DNA from: Bradyrhizobium lupini
GTDB taxonomy: Bacteria > Pseudomonadota > Alphaproteobacteria > Rhizobiales > Xanthobacteraceae
Reading direction: 5' to 3'
Assembly: GCF_040939785.1 (NCBI RefSeq)
Contig: NZ_CP162553.1
Location: 7,335,001 to 7,399,000 of the forward strand
Length of the DNA: 64,000 bases
This document shows positions 1 through 8,910 of the stretch, one piece after another. A program made the position numbers and the translations under genes. Under the pieces are notes generated by a model. That model did not search any database. It was not told the DNA's origin and saw only the letters and a list, made by a program, of their open reading frames with translations. How positions within the stretch are numbered: the first letter of the stretch is position 1; every line of letters starts with the position of its first letter.

Positions 1-2
1 AC

Positions 3-173
3 TTCCTCACGCTGACGATCAACTTCATCATCATTGCCTTCGTGCTGTTCCTGGTGATCCGTGCCATGAACAAGTTGAAGCGCAAGGACGAGGCGGAGCC
101 TGCCGCTCCGCCGAAGCCGTCGGCCGAGGTCGAGCTGCTGACCGAGATCCGCGATCTCCTCAAGAAGTCTTGA
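3..173 (+). CDS. mscL: Large-conductance mechanosensitive channel MscL, C-terminal fragment
   Basis: The window opens inside this gene; only the last 56 codons are present. The visible part is a membrane helix ([20 protein letters not shown]) followed by a charged linker with KLKRKDEAE and an amphipathic C-terminal helix ending [10 protein letters not shown]. This is the TM2 plus cytoplasmic helix arrangement of MscL, which forms an inner-membrane pore that opens on hypo-osmotic shock. The N-terminal helix and pore residues lie outside the window. The stop is TGA at 171-173, and smpB follows on the same strand after about 60 bases. Confidence 0.85.
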   Translation, partial: FLTLTINFIIIAFVLFLVIRAMNKLKRKDEAEPAAPPKPSAEVELLTEIRDLLKKS

Positions 174-232
174 CGCGCGCGCTTCATCCAAACTGTTAGC
201 GTCCTCGCGCATCTCGATCAGGTTTGTCCCCC

Positions 233-706
233 ATGGCCGACAAGAATGAACGTCCGATCAAGGTCATGGCGGAAAATCGCAAGGCCCGCTTCAACTATGC
301 GATCGAGGATACGATCGAGGTCGGCATTGCCCTGACCGGCACCGAGGTCAAGTCGATCCGCAACGGCAAGAGCACGATCGCGGAATCCTACGCCGATTCC
401 AAGGACGGCGAGATCTGGCTGATCAACGCCACCATTCCGGAATATCTTCAGGGCAACCGCTTCAATCACGAGCCCAAGCGGCCGCGAAAACTGCTGCTGC
501 ATCGCAAGCAGATCAACAAGCTGATGGGAGCGGTCGACCGCGAAGGCATGACGCTGATCCCGCTCAAGCTTTACTTCAACGAGCGTGGTCGCGCGAAATT
601 GCAGCTCGCGGTTGCAAAAGGCAAGAAGCTGCACGACAAGCGCGAGTCCGAGAAGAAGCGCGAGTGGAGCCGGGAGAAGGGCCGCCTGATGCGGGCGAGG
701 GGATAG
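233..706 (+). CDS. smpB: SsrA-binding protein SmpB
   Basis: SmpB binds tmRNA and brings it to ribosomes stalled on truncated mRNAs (trans-translation). The 157-residue protein has the family hallmarks: an N-terminal [18 protein letters not shown] strand region, [11 protein letters not shown] near residues 36-46, and a Lys/Arg-rich C-terminal tail ([16 protein letters not shown]) that enters the mRNA channel. The frame can be opened at a TTG nine bases upstream, but the ATG at 233 gives the usual N-terminus ([20 protein letters not shown]). No convincing tmRNA gene was found in the window. Confidence 0.95.
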   Translation: MADKNERPIKVMAENRKARFNYAIEDTIEVGIALTGTEVKSIRNGKSTIAESYADSKDGEIWLINATIPEYLQGNRFNHEPKRPRKLLLHRKQINKLMGAVDREGMTLIPLKLYFNERGRAKLQLAVAKGKKLHDKRESEKKREWSREKGRLMRARG

Positions 707-710
707 CGGG

Positions 711-1304
711 ATGACTCAGAGAAACCTGCTCGAGGTTGATTGGACCCGGATTCCCGCCCCCGCGGATGACGGCGGCGCCGCGCACCTGAAAGGCATGACG
801 CTGCCGCCGGTCAGCCTGCTCGCCACTGACGACACGTCAGTCGCGCTGTCGGCGCTGCGTGGCCGGACCGTGGTGTTCGCCTATCCGCGCACCGGCGAGC
901 CCGGCAAGATCGCGCTGGTCGACGATTGGGACATCATCCCGGGCGCGCGCGGCTGCACGCCGCAGACTTGCGCGTTTCGCGATCTGTTCGCCGAGCTGAA
1001 GGCCGCCGGCGCCGCGCAGGTGTTCGGCCTCTCGACCCAGAGCAACGCGTACCAGACCGAGATGGCCTCGCGGCTGCATCTGCCGTTCCCGGTGCTCTCG
1101 GACGAGAAGCTGGCGCTCACGCGCGCCCTGAATTTGCCGACCATGGAGGTTGCGGGCCTGACGCTGATCAAGCGCCTTGCGCTGATCGTCGACGACGCCA
1201 GGATCACGCATGTGTTCTATCCGGTGTTTCCGCCCGACCGGAACGCCGGCGATGTGCTGGACTGGCTGAAGGCCAATCCGGCCAAAGGCTTGTCTAGGGA
1301 TTAG
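711..1304 (+). CDS. Peroxiredoxin-like (AhpC/TSA) protein
   Basis: This 197-residue protein has a thioredoxin fold of the peroxiredoxin type. The strand LRGRTVVFAYPRTGEPG precedes a GCTPQTCAFRD segment near residues 80-90 in which the two cysteines are spaced five apart, as in BCP-type peroxiredoxins. It is followed by VFGLSTQSNAYQTEMASRLHLPFPVLSD. Such enzymes reduce peroxides using cysteine thiols. The gene starts four bases after smpB, so the two are probably co-transcribed. Its 3' end overlaps by four bases the end of the convergent glycosylase gene. Exact subfamily and substrate are not decidable from the sequence. Confidence 0.8.
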   Translation: MTQRNLLEVDWTRIPAPADDGGAAHLKGMTLPPVSLLATDDTSVALSALRGRTVVFAYPRTGEPGKIALVDDWDIIPGARGCTPQTCAFRDLFAELKAAGAAQVFGLSTQSNAYQTEMASRLHLPFPVLSDEKLALTRALNLPTMEVAGLTLIKRLALIVDDARITHVFYPVFPPDRNAGDVLDWLKANPAKGLSRD

Positions 1305-1975
1305 TCGAGGTCGGCCTTCACCTTCGCGAACACGGAGCGGAACATGTCCGGCGTCAGCACGCGGGTGTTCGTGTTGTAGCGGGAGCAGTGATAGCTGTCG
1401 TAGAGCCTGAATGCGCCGGCCTGATGCACGGCGCCGTGGCCGAAGGGGGCTTGCGATCCCTTCAGGTTCAGCGGCTTGAGCACGGTGTCGTGCGCAATGC
1501 GCCCGAGGGCGACGATCGCGCGCAGGTTCGGCATCGTTGCGAGATTCGCGGCGAGAAACTGCCGGCAGGTGTTGATCTCGACCGGCAGCGGCTTGTTCTG
1601 GGGCGGCACGCAATGCACCGCATTGGCGATCCGGCAGTCGACCAGCTTCAGGCCGTCGTCGGGACGCGCCCGATATTGGCCCTTGGCGAATCCGTATTCG
1701 AGCAGCGTGGTGTAGAGCAGGTCGCCGGCATAATCGCCGGTGAAGGGACGGCCGGTGCGGTTGGCGCCCTGCATCCCCGGCGCAAGGCCGACGATCAGCA
1801 GGCGCGCCTTGATGTCGCCGAAAGGCGCAACCGGTGCATTGTGCCACAATGGCTCGCGCGCGCGGTTCGCCTCGCGAAAGGCGACCAGGCGCGGACAGAG
1901 CGGACAGTCACGGTCGGGGACGAGGCTGAGAGGCTGGCGGCTTGACCGGGCCGCCTCACTCCTCGAAGTCGTCAT
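1301..1975 (-). CDS. Uracil-DNA glycosylase, family 5 (UdgB type)
   Basis: The protein removes uracil or deaminated bases from DNA in base-excision repair. The key evidence is the family-5 signature GLAPGMQGANRTGRPFTGD at residues 63-81, which differs from the GEAPG motif of family 4. Cysteines in CPLC (24 and 27) and further cysteines near DCRIANAVHC and INTCRQF are placed to bind a [4Fe-4S] cluster. An upstream start at 2056 exists, but it would lie deep inside the upstream NYN gene. The ATG at 1975 gives 224 residues and only a 20-base overlap, so it was preferred. Confidence 0.85.
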   Translation of the reverse strand: MTTSRSEAARSSRQPLSLVPDRDCPLCPRLVAFREANRAREPLWHNAPVAPFGDIKARLLIVGLAPGMQGANRTGRPFTGDYAGDLLYTTLLEYGFAKGQYRARPDDGLKLVDCRIANAVHCVPPQNKPLPVEINTCRQFLAANLATMPNLRAIVALGRIAHDTVLKPLNLKGSQAPFGHGAVHQAGAFRLYDSYHCSRYNTNTRVLTPDMFRSVFAKVKADLD

Positions 1976-2603
1976 CGCCCCTCGCCGGCGCCATCGTGGT
2001 TGCGCGCTGGAGGAACTGCGGAGCGTGGTGGCGCGCCTCGCGGTCGCCGCGGTCACGCGGGGCGGGGCGTTCGGACGGGTCGCGACCGAGCTTGGACTGC
2101 AGCTCGACGAGGTCGGTGAAGACGTCGGCCTGCCGGCGCAGCTCGTCGGCGATCATCGGCGGCTGGCTGGCGATCGTGGAAATCACGGTGACCCGCACGC
2201 CGCGGCGCTGAACGGCCTCGACCAGAGAGCGGAAGTCGCCGTCGCCCGAGAACAGCACCATCTGGTCGATGTGCTCGGCGAGCTCCATGGCGTTCACGGC
2301 GAGCTCGATGTCCATGTTGCCCTTGACCTTGCGGCGGCCGGAGGCGTCGATGAACTCCTTGGTCGCCTTGGTGACGACGGTGTAGCCGTTGTAGTCGAGC
2401 CAGTCGATCAGCGGCCGGATCGAGGAGTACTCCTGATCCTCGATGATCGCGGTGTAGTAGAACGCCCTAAGTAGCGTCCCGCGGCTCTGAAACTCCTTCA
2501 GCAGGCGCTTGTAATCGATGTCGAAGCCCAGAGTTTTTGCCGTCGCGTAGAGATTGGCTCCATCGATGAAGAGCGCGATCTTGTCGGTAGAGGAAGGTGA
2601 CAT
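1956..2603 (-). CDS. NYN domain protein (LabA/DUF88 family), putative RNase
   Basis: This 215-residue protein belongs to the PIN-like NYN fold. The acidic residues expected for a metal-dependent nuclease are visible: Asp14 in ALFIDGANLY, Asp98 in KGNMDIELAV, and Asp121/Asp123 in FSGDGDF. The C-terminal tail after about residue 170 is rich in Arg, Asp and Glu and is probably disordered. The gene overlaps the downstream glycosylase by 20 bases, which suggests a shared transcript. Family members are often called uncharacterised conserved proteins; RNase activity is inferred from the fold. Confidence 0.85.
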   Translation of the reverse strand: MSPSSTDKIALFIDGANLYATAKTLGFDIDYKRLLKEFQSRGTLLRAFYYTAIIEDQEYSSIRPLIDWLDYNGYTVVTKATKEFIDASGRRKVKGNMDIELAVNAMELAEHIDQMVLFSGDGDFRSLVEAVQRRGVRVTVISTIASQPPMIADELRRQADVFTDLVELQSKLGRDPSERPAPRDRGDREARHHAPQFLQRATTMAPARGDDDFEE

Positions 2604-2932
2604 TCAGTTTGCTCGCGTAGAGTTCGTGATTGATCGTTTATTGTTGGCGCGGCGACAGCAAGCCGCGCGCTTCTAAAGTCCCGCCGAAACCCGTCGAAAC
2701 CGCAAATCCGGAGAAGTCGGGGCAATCAAGGTATAGTTATGGCCAACTTGCACATACCCGGCGCCGCCCTCGCCGGCGGCCCGGGTAACCACCCATCCCA
2801 GCGCCAATGTGGGGGTAGCAGAGCCGTTTGGCGAGGCCAAATCACAAATTGGCCTTGCGAAACCCTCCCGGTCCCTATAACTACCGGCATTCATCCACAT
2901 ATTTCGTCCCACCCACAACGGAGCGACAGTCG
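2604..2932. other. Intergenic region between NYN gene and rpoZ with stacked hairpins
   Basis: No protein gene is supported here. The region lies between divergent genes and contains three stem-loops in a row. One is a GC-rich stem at 2757-2785 (CCCGG/CCGGG outside, CCGCC/GGCGG inside, six-base loop). The second pairs about 2788-2796 with 2808-2816. The third pairs the GAGGCCAA arm near 2834-2842 with TTGGCCTT near 2850-2858. It could be a leader or a small structured RNA. The rpoZ promoter should lie at its right end; TATAAC at 2877-2882 is a possible -10 element. Confidence 0.4.
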
Positions 2933-3325
2933 ATGGCTCGCGTCACCGTAGAAGATTGTATCGACAAGGTCGACAACCGGTTTGACCTGGTCCTGCTGGC
3001 CGCCCACCGCGCCCGCATGATTTCGTCTGGTTCACAACTAACGGTTGACCGTGATAACGACAAGAACCCTGTTGTGTCTTTGCGCGAAATTGCTGAGACC
3101 ACCATTTCGCCGGAGGACCTCCGCGAGGAGCTGGTGCACTCGCTGCAGAAGTTCGTCGAGGTCGACGAGCCCGAGCCTGACACTGTGCCGCTGATCGGTT
3201 CCGCCGGTGCAAGCGTGGATGCAGACGATACCGAAGTCGCCGTTGAGCGCATGACGGAAGAAGAGCTCCTGAAGGGTCTCGAAGGCCTCGCGCCGCCCGA
3301 GGAGCAACCCGAGGAAGACGAGTAA
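2933..3325 (+). CDS. rpoZ: RNA polymerase omega subunit
   Basis: RpoZ helps assembly of RNA polymerase by holding the beta' subunit. The 130-residue protein begins [20 protein letters not shown] and continues [21 protein letters not shown] and a long acidic C-terminal tail ([21 protein letters not shown]), all typical of alphaproteobacterial omega. An earlier in-frame GTG at 2828 would add 35 unrelated residues and was rejected. A strong intrinsic terminator follows 40 bases after the stop, so rpoZ and the (p)ppGpp enzyme gene downstream are probably separate transcripts even though they are neighbours in many bacteria. Confidence 0.97.
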   Translation: MARVTVEDCIDKVDNRFDLVLLAAHRARMISSGSQLTVDRDNDKNPVVSLREIAETTISPEDLREELVHSLQKFVEVDEPEPDTVPLIGSAGASVDADDTEVAVERMTEEELLKGLEGLAPPEEQPEEDE

Positions 3326-3365
3326 ATCGTCCCGTCGCGCTCATCGACTTCTTTGTGATCTGATC

Positions 3366-3400
3366 AAAGGCCCGAACCGTTGTTCGGGCCTTTGCTTTTG
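3366..3400 (+). terminator. Rho-independent terminator of rpoZ
   Basis: A perfect 12-bp stem pairs 3366-3377 (AAAGGCCCGAAC) with 3382-3393 (GTTCGGGCCTTT) around a CGTT loop. It is followed by a T-rich run. It lies about 40 bases after the rpoZ stop. Confidence 0.9.
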
Positions 3401-3534
3401 TTGGCGTTTTCGTGGTTACCATAGCGTCGTCGGTTCGCGCCTGTCCCTGTCACTGAATTGATCGGACACGCGCGCGATCGGAGCTAAGATGTATACAACG
3501 GGCTCTGTCGTGGTCCGTTTGAAGGCAGGACGGC

Positions 3535-5820
3535 ATGGTATATCGACGCCGCACACCAACGCAGATGCAGGCCGCAACCGAATCGGTTGCCGTGGCCCCG
3601 ACTGCGCCGGTGGCGCGCCCGGCGAAGCCTCGCGCACGCATGATGCGTCAATATGACCTCGTCGAGCGCGTCAGGTCCTACAATCCCAACACCGACGAAG
3701 ATCTGCTGAACCGCGCCTATGTCTACGCCATGAAGGCGCACGGCTCGCAGACCCGCGCCTCGGGCGACCCGTACTTCTCCCATCCGCTCGAAGTGGCGGC
3801 GATTCTCACCGACCTGAAACTCGACGACGCCACCATCGTGGCTGCGCTGCTCCACGACACGATCGAGGACACCGAAGCGACGCGGGCCGAGATCGACCAG
3901 ATCTTCGGGCCCGAGATCGGCGCGCTGGTCGAAGGGCTGACCAAGCTGAAGCGGCTGGAGCTGGTGTCGCGGGAGGCCAAACAGGCCGAGAATCTGCGCA
4001 AATTGTTGCTGGCCATTGCCGACGACGTCCGCGTGCTCCTGGTGAAGCTCGCCGATCGCCTGCACAACATGCGCACGCTGGACTTCGTGCCGACGGAATC
4101 GCGACGGCGCATTGCCGAGGAGACGCTCGATATCTATGCGCCGCTGGCCGGGCGCATGGGCATGCAGGAAATGCGCGAGGAGCTGGAGGACCTGTCGTTC
4201 CGGACCCTCGACCCGGAAGCCTATTCGGTGGTGATGCAGCGGCTCGATGCGCTGGCGGAGCGCAACCGCAATCTGATCGGCGAAATCGAGGACCAGCTCT
4301 CCAACAATCTGCGCCACCGGGGCTTGGGCGCGCGGGTCTATGGCCGCCGCAAGAAGCCATTCTCGATCTGGACCAAGATGGAGCGGAAGTCGGTCGGCTT
4401 CGAGCAATTGTCCGACATCTTCGGCTTCCGCGTCGTCGTCAACGACATCGAGGCCTGCTACCGCGCGCTCGGCATCGTCCACACGAACTGGCCGGTCGTG
4501 CCCGGGCGGTTCAAGGACTACATCTCGACGCCGAAGCAGAACGACTATCGCTCGATCCACACCACCGTGATCGGCCCCGGCAACCAGCGCGTCGAGTTGC
4601 AAATCCGCACCGAGGCGATGGACCAGATCGCCGAGCGCGGCATCGCCGCGCACGTGTTCTACAAGGAAGGCGTGGGCTCGCCGACCGAATTCCTCAAGCG
4701 CGAGTCCAATGCGTTCGCCTGGTTGCGCCACACCATCGGCATCCTCTCGGAGAGCGCCAACCCCGAGGAATTCCTCGAGCACACCAAGCTCGAGCTGTTC
4801 CACGACCAGGTGTTCTGCTTCACCCCAAAGGGCAAGCTGATTGCGCTGCCGCGCCATGCCAACGTGATCGACTTCGCCTATGCCGTGCATACCGACGTCG
4901 GCAACAGCGCGGTGGGCTGCAAGATCAACGGCCAGTTTGCGCCGCTGTCCTCGGAGCTCCAGAATGGCGACGAGGTCGAGGTGCTGACCTCCGAAGCGCA
5001 AGCGGCGCCGCCGTCCGCCTGGGAAACGCTCGCGGTCACCGGCAAGGCGCGCGCCGCAATCCGCCGCGCCACCAGGACTGCGGTGCGCGATCAATATGTC
5101 GGTCTCGGCCGGCGCATCGTCGAGCGCCTGTTCGAGCGCGCCAAGATCGAATATGCCGACGACAAGCTCAAGGGCGCGCTGCCGCGGCTGGCACGAACCT
5201 CGATCGAGGACGTCATGGCGGCTGTGGGACGCGGCGAGATCAAGGCCTCCCACGTCGCGCGTGCGATGTATCCCGACTACAAGGAGGAGCGCATCGCGCG
5301 CTACGGCGTCAAGAAGGGGCTTGCCGGCAAGCTCAAGGAGAAGTCGTTCGAACCGCCGCGCACCCCGGTCGCGATTCCGATCCGCGGCATCAATTCCGAC
5401 CTGCCGGTGAAGTTTGCGCCGAATGGCGGCGCAGTGCCCGGCGACCGCATCGTCGGCATCGTCACGCCGGGCGAGGGCATCACCATCTACCCAATCCAGG
5501 CGCCGGCCCTGAAGGATTTCGAAGAAGAGCCGGAGCGCTGGCTCGACGTGCGCTGGGACATCGAGGACTCCGCGCCGCAGCGCTTCCCGGCCCGCATCAA
5601 GGTCGAGAATGTCAACGAACCCGGCGCGCTGGCGCAGATCGCGACCGTGATCGCCGAGCACGACGGCAACATCGACAACATCAGCATGCAGCGCCGCTCA
5701 CCGGACTTCACGGAGACGACGATCGATCTCGAAGTCTACGATCTCAAGCATTTGAGCGCGATCCTGGCCCAGCTGCGCGCGAAGGCGGTCGTCGCCCGCG
5801 CCGAACGTGTTAATGGATAG
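3535..5820 (+). CDS. rsh: Bifunctional (p)ppGpp synthetase/hydrolase (RelA/SpoT homolog)
   Basis: The single Rsh of alphaproteobacteria makes and degrades the stringent-response alarmone. Domain order in 761 residues: HD hydrolase with the metal motif HDTIED at 107-112; synthetase with RRKKPFSIWTKM near 268-280; TGS near 425-485 (FCFTPKGKLIALPRHANVIDFAYAVH); and a C-terminal ACT domain near 690-755. Both the HD motif and the RxKKP-type synthetase loop look intact, so it should be bifunctional. A second possible start lies at Met36 (3640); the 35 residues before it are low-complexity. Confidence 0.96.
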   Translation: MVYRRRTPTQMQAATESVAVAPTAPVARPAKPRARMMRQYDLVERVRSYNPNTDEDLLNRAYVYAMKAHGSQTRASGDPYFSHPLEVAAILTDLKLDDATIVAALLHDTIEDTEATRAEIDQIFGPEIGALVEGLTKLKRLELVSREAKQAENLRKLLLAIADDVRVLLVKLADRLHNMRTLDFVPTESRRRIAEETLDIYAPLAGRMGMQEMREELEDLSFRTLDPEAYSVVMQRLDALAERNRNLIGEIEDQLSNNLRHRGLGARVYGRRKKPFSIWTKMERKSVGFEQLSDIFGFRVVVNDIEACYRALGIVHTNWPVVPGRFKDYISTPKQNDYRSIHTTVIGPGNQRVELQIRTEAMDQIAERGIAAHVFYKEGVGSPTEFLKRESNAFAWLRHTIGILSESANPEEFLEHTKLELFHDQVFCFTPKGKLIALPRHANVIDFAYAVHTDVGNSAVGCKINGQFAPLSSELQNGDEVEVLTSEAQAAPPSAWETLAVTGKARAAIRRATRTAVRDQYVGLGRRIVERLFERAKIEYADDKLKGALPRLARTSIEDVMAAVGRGEIKASHVARAMYPDYKEERIARYGVKKGLAGKLKEKSFEPPRTPVAIPIRGINSDLPVKFAPNGGAVPGDRIVGIVTPGEGITIYPIQAPALKDFEEEPERWLDVRWDIEDSAPQRFPARIKVENVNEPGALAQIATVIAEHDGNIDNISMQRRSPDFTETTIDLEVYDLKHLSAILAQLRAKAVVARAERVNG

Positions 5821-5865
5821 ACGCCTTCCGTCATGGTCCATTCCTATGATTCCGTGAGTCCTGAA

Positions 5866-6618
5866 ATGCCTGCACCTCCGCTCCGCCTCGGCGTCAATGT
5901 CGACCATGTCGCGACCCTGCGTAACGCGCGCAGCGGCCGCAATCCCGATCCGGTGCGCGCGGCGCTGCTGGCGATCGAGGCCGGCGCCGACGGCATCACC
6001 GCTCATTTGCGCGAGGATCGCCGGCACATCCGCGACGAGGACATGGCGCGGCTGAAAGCCGAGATCTCCAAGCCGCTTAATTTCGAGATGGCGGCGACCG
6101 AGGACATGATGCGTATTTCGCTCGCCACCAGGCCGCATGCGGTGTGCCTCGTGCCGGAGCGGCGCCAGGAGGTGACGACCGAAGGCGGGCTCGACGTCGT
6201 CGGCCAGCACAATGCGCTGGCGCCTTATATCGCGCGGCTGAACGATGCCGGCATCCGGGTGTCGCTGTTCATCGCGGCCGATCCCGCCCAGATCGAGACG
6301 GCGGCGCGGCTGCGCGCACCCGTGATCGAGATCCACACCGGCGCCTGGTGCGACGCCGTCGTCGAGGGTCACGCCGACAAGGCCGAGGCCGAATGGCGGC
6401 GGATCGTGGCAGGGGCGAAGCTGGCGAAAGAAGCAGGGCTGGAGGTTCACGCCGGACACGGGCTGGACTACGCGACAGCGGAGACGATCGCCGGCTTGCC
6501 GGACATCATGGAACTCAACATCGGCTACTACATGATCGGCGAAGCCCTGTTCGTCGGTCTCGCCGAGACGGTTCGCAGCATGCGCGCGGCGATGGACCGC
6601 GGCCGGAGCCGGGCATGA
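5866..6618 (+). CDS. pdxJ: Pyridoxine 5'-phosphate synthase
   Basis: PdxJ condenses 1-deoxyxylulose 5-phosphate with 3-amino-1-hydroxyacetone phosphate to form pyridoxine 5'-phosphate (vitamin B6). The signature [15 protein letters not shown] is followed by [29 protein letters not shown] and a C-terminal [17 protein letters not shown]. The frame is open from an ATG at 5833, but the ATG at 5866 places LGVNVDH at residue 8 as in other PdxJ proteins. The stop overlaps the acpS start (ATGA), so translation is probably coupled. Confidence 0.95.
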   Translation: MPAPPLRLGVNVDHVATLRNARSGRNPDPVRAALLAIEAGADGITAHLREDRRHIRDEDMARLKAEISKPLNFEMAATEDMMRISLATRPHAVCLVPERRQEVTTEGGLDVVGQHNALAPYIARLNDAGIRVSLFIAADPAQIETAARLRAPVIEIHTGAWCDAVVEGHADKAEAEWRRIVAGAKLAKEAGLEVHAGHGLDYATAETIAGLPDIMELNIGYYMIGEALFVGLAETVRSMRAAMDRGRSRA

Positions 6619-7034
6619 TCATCGGCATCGGCTCCGATCTGATCGACATCACCCGGGTCGGCAAGGTGATCGACCGCCATGGCGAGCGCTTCCTCGACCG
6701 CATCTTCACCGCGGCCGAGCGGGCCAAGGCGGAGCGGCGCGCCAAGAACGAGAAGATGGTGGTGGCAACCTACGCCAAGCGCTTCGCCGCCAAGGAGGCC
6801 TGCTCCAAGGCACTCGGCACCGGCATCAGGCGCGGCGTGTGGTGGCGCGACATGGGGGTGGTCAACCTGCCGGGAGGGCGGCCAACCATGCAATTGACGG
6901 GCGGGGCGCTGGCCCGGCTCCAGGCCCTGACGCCCGAAGGGTTCGCGGCGCAGATCGACCTGTCGATCACCGATGACTGGCCGCTGGCACAGGCCTTCGT
7001 CATCATTTCGGCCGTGCCGCTGGCCAAACCCTGA
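6615..7034 (+). CDS. acpS: Holo-[acyl-carrier-protein] synthase
   Basis: AcpS transfers 4'-phosphopantetheine from coenzyme A to a serine of acyl carrier protein. The 139-residue protein opens with the metal-binding motif [13 protein letters not shown] (Asp8) and carries the second motif [14 protein letters not shown] with Glu61. Length and architecture match group I AcpS. It overlaps pdxJ by four bases, an arrangement common in rhizobia. It is the only phosphopantetheinyl transferase in the window, which matters for the carrier-protein operon at 44-49 kb. Confidence 0.95.
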   Translation: MIIGIGSDLIDITRVGKVIDRHGERFLDRIFTAAERAKAERRAKNEKMVVATYAKRFAAKEACSKALGTGIRRGVWWRDMGVVNLPGGRPTMQLTGGALARLQALTPEGFAAQIDLSITDDWPLAQAFVIISAVPLAKP

Positions 7035-7282
7035 CGGTGCTCCGATAATTTTATAATTCGCATTCAAAATCAAGCGCTTATGCAGTTTTGACGCGATCCT
7101 TGATTGCGTGGCCTCCGACAACCGTCTAAAAGTCCGCGGACGCAAATCAGGCTGGGCGAATTCGGCTTTACGCCGGAATTGGCCCTCATTATCAGAATCA
7201 GGACAATCTCCTTGGGCCGCGAGCGATGGGCTGTTCGCGGGAGGAGGGCGCGCTGTGACCGCCCGCCGGAATTGAGAGAGCA

Positions 7283-8047
7283 ATGAGCGTGACTTCAGGA
7301 ACGAAAACTGAGAGCGGCATCGGCGAAACGATCCGGGTCGTGATCCACGCTCTCCTGATCGCTCTGGTGATCCGAACCTTCCTGTTTCAGCCGTTCAACA
7401 TCCCATCCGGCTCGATGAAGGCGACACTGCTGGTCGGCGACTATCTGTTCGTCTCGAAATATTCCTACGGCTACAGCCATTACTCGATCCCGTTCTCGCC
7501 GCCGCTGTTCTCGGGGCGGATCTGGGGCTCGGACCCGAACCGCGGCGACATCGTCGTATTCCGCCTGCCGAAGGACGATTCCACCGACTACATCAAGCGC
7601 GTGATCGGCCTGCCCGGCGACCGCATCCAGATGCGGGACGGGCTGCTCTACATCAACGACACGCCGGTCGAGCGGCAGCGCATGAGCGAATTTGTCGGCG
7701 AGGACCCCTGCGGCGCCGAAGGCAGCGGCGTCTCCCGGGTGAAGCGCTGGAAGGAAACGCTCCCGAATGGCGTGTCCTACGAGACGCTGGACTGCGCCGA
7801 CAACGGCTACGTCGACAACACCAACGTCTACACCGTGCCGACCGGCCACTTCTTCATGATGGGCGACAACCGCGACAACTCCACCGACAGTCGCTTCCTC
7901 GGCCAGGTCGGCTACGTGCCGCAGGAGAATTTGATCGGGCGCGCCCAGATGATCTTCTTCTCGATCGCCGAAGGCGAGCATGCCTGGATGTTCTGGCGCT
8001 GGCCCTGGGCGGTGCGCTGGAATCGCTTCTTCAAAATCGTCCGATGA
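7283..8047 (+). CDS. lepB: Signal peptidase I
   Basis: LepB cleaves signal peptides on the periplasmic side of the inner membrane. An N-terminal membrane segment (VVIHALLIALVIRTFLF) precedes the catalytic region: Ser44 in NIPSGSMKATLL, Lys105 in DSTDYIKRVIGLPGD, and the box MGDNRDNSTDSR. Length is 254 residues. The end overlaps rnc by four bases (ATGA), so lepB-rnc-era form a tightly packed operon. About 250 bases without a gene precede it and presumably hold the promoter. Confidence 0.96.
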   Translation: MSVTSGTKTESGIGETIRVVIHALLIALVIRTFLFQPFNIPSGSMKATLLVGDYLFVSKYSYGYSHYSIPFSPPLFSGRIWGSDPNRGDIVVFRLPKDDSTDYIKRVIGLPGDRIQMRDGLLYINDTPVERQRMSEFVGEDPCGAEGSGVSRVKRWKETLPNGVSYETLDCADNGYVDNTNVYTVPTGHFFMMGDNRDNSTDSRFLGQVGYVPQENLIGRAQMIFFSIAEGEHAWMFWRWPWAVRWNRFFKIVR

Positions 8048-8910
8048 AAGACGAAGCCAAGGACATCGCGATCCTACCGACCGAGGCGCAAGCGGGCCCC
8101 GACGGCGAAGCTGCGACCAAGACTCTTGATACCAAGACCCTTGAGGTCAAGACGCCTGAGATCAAGACGCCCGCAAAGAAGAAGCGGGTGCGGAGCAGCA
8201 AGGTCAGGGGCTCGGATGCGAATGCGGGGCTCGAGGCACGCATCGGCTACAGCTTTGCCGATCCGAACCTCTTGATGCAGGGCGTCACGCATGTCTCCGC
8301 GCTGAAGTCCGGGCGCAAGCGCGGCGACAGCTATCAGCGACTGGAATTCCTCGGCGACCATGTGCTCGGGCTCGTCGTCTCCGACATGCTCTATCACGCC
8401 TTCCCGAACGCCGACGAAGGCGAGCTGTCCAAGCGACTTGCCGAACTGGTGCGCAAGGAGAGCTGCGCCGATGTCGCCAAGTCGCTCGGTCTGCTCGACG
8501 ACATCAAGCTCGGCTCGGTCGGCTCCAGCGCCGACGCGCGCCTGCGCAAGAGCGTGCTCGGCGACATCTGCGAAGCCGTGATCGGCGCCGTGTTCCTAGA
8601 CGGCGGCTACGCGGCAGCGGCCGATTTCGTCAAGCGCAACTGGACCGAGCGCATGCACAAGCCGCGACGTCCCTTGCGCGATCCCAAGACCGTTCTCCAG
8701 GAATGGGCACAGGGCAAGGGATTGCCGACGCCGGTTTATCGCGAGGTCGAGCGCACCGGCCCGCATCACGATCCGCAATTCCGCGTCGCGGTCGACCTGC
8801 CGGGGCTGGCACCGGCGGAAGGCATCGGCGGCAGCAAGCGCGCGGCAGAGAAAGTGGCAGCTTCAGTGATGATCGAACGTGAAGGCGTTGGCGGCGGCAA
8901 TGACGGTTGA
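8044..8910 (+). CDS. rnc: Ribonuclease III with extended N-terminus
   Basis: RNase III cuts double-stranded RNA in rRNA and mRNA processing. The endonuclease domain starts near residue 62 and carries the signature QRLEFLGDHVLGL (98-110, acidic residues Glu101 and Asp105); a double-stranded RNA binding domain fills about 215-285. Unusually, the first 60 residues are a hydrophilic extension that includes four imperfect copies of a five-residue unit (TKTLD, TKTLE, VKTPE, IKTPA) and a KKKR patch. The start overlaps lepB and the end overlaps era. Confidence 0.95.
   Translation: MKDEAKDIAILPTEAQAGPDGEAATKTLDTKTLEVKTPEIKTPAKKKRVRSSKVRGSDANAGLEARIGYSFADPNLLMQGVTHVSALKSGRKRGDSYQRLEFLGDHVLGLVVSDMLYHAFPNADEGELSKRLAELVRKESCADVAKSLGLLDDIKLGSVGSSADARLRKSVLGDICEAVIGAVFLDGGYAAAADFVKRNWTERMHKPRRPLRDPKTVLQEWAQGKGLPTPVYREVERTGPHHDPQFRVAVDLPGLAPAEGIGGSKRAAEKVAASVMIEREGVGGGNDG
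8116..8175 (+). repeat. Four tandem 15-base units inside rnc
   Basis: Units at 8116-8130, 8131-8145, 8146-8160 and 8161-8175 share the core CAAGAC..C and encode TKTLD/TKTLE/VKTPE/IKTPA. The repeat keeps the reading frame and lies in the N-terminal extension of RNase III. Confidence 0.8.

Noticed and set aside
2600..2710. On the minus strand GTTTCGACGGG followed by GCC-AAC looked like a tmRNA start and tag
   Set aside because: No tag ending in a normal degron is encoded, no partner acceptor piece with CCA was found, and the region runs into the NYN gene start.
3484..5661. Long open frame of 725 codons opposite rsh
   Set aside because: It is the usual high-G+C antisense shadow; its residues are Arg/Ala/His-biased without a family, while the + strand is a clear Rsh.
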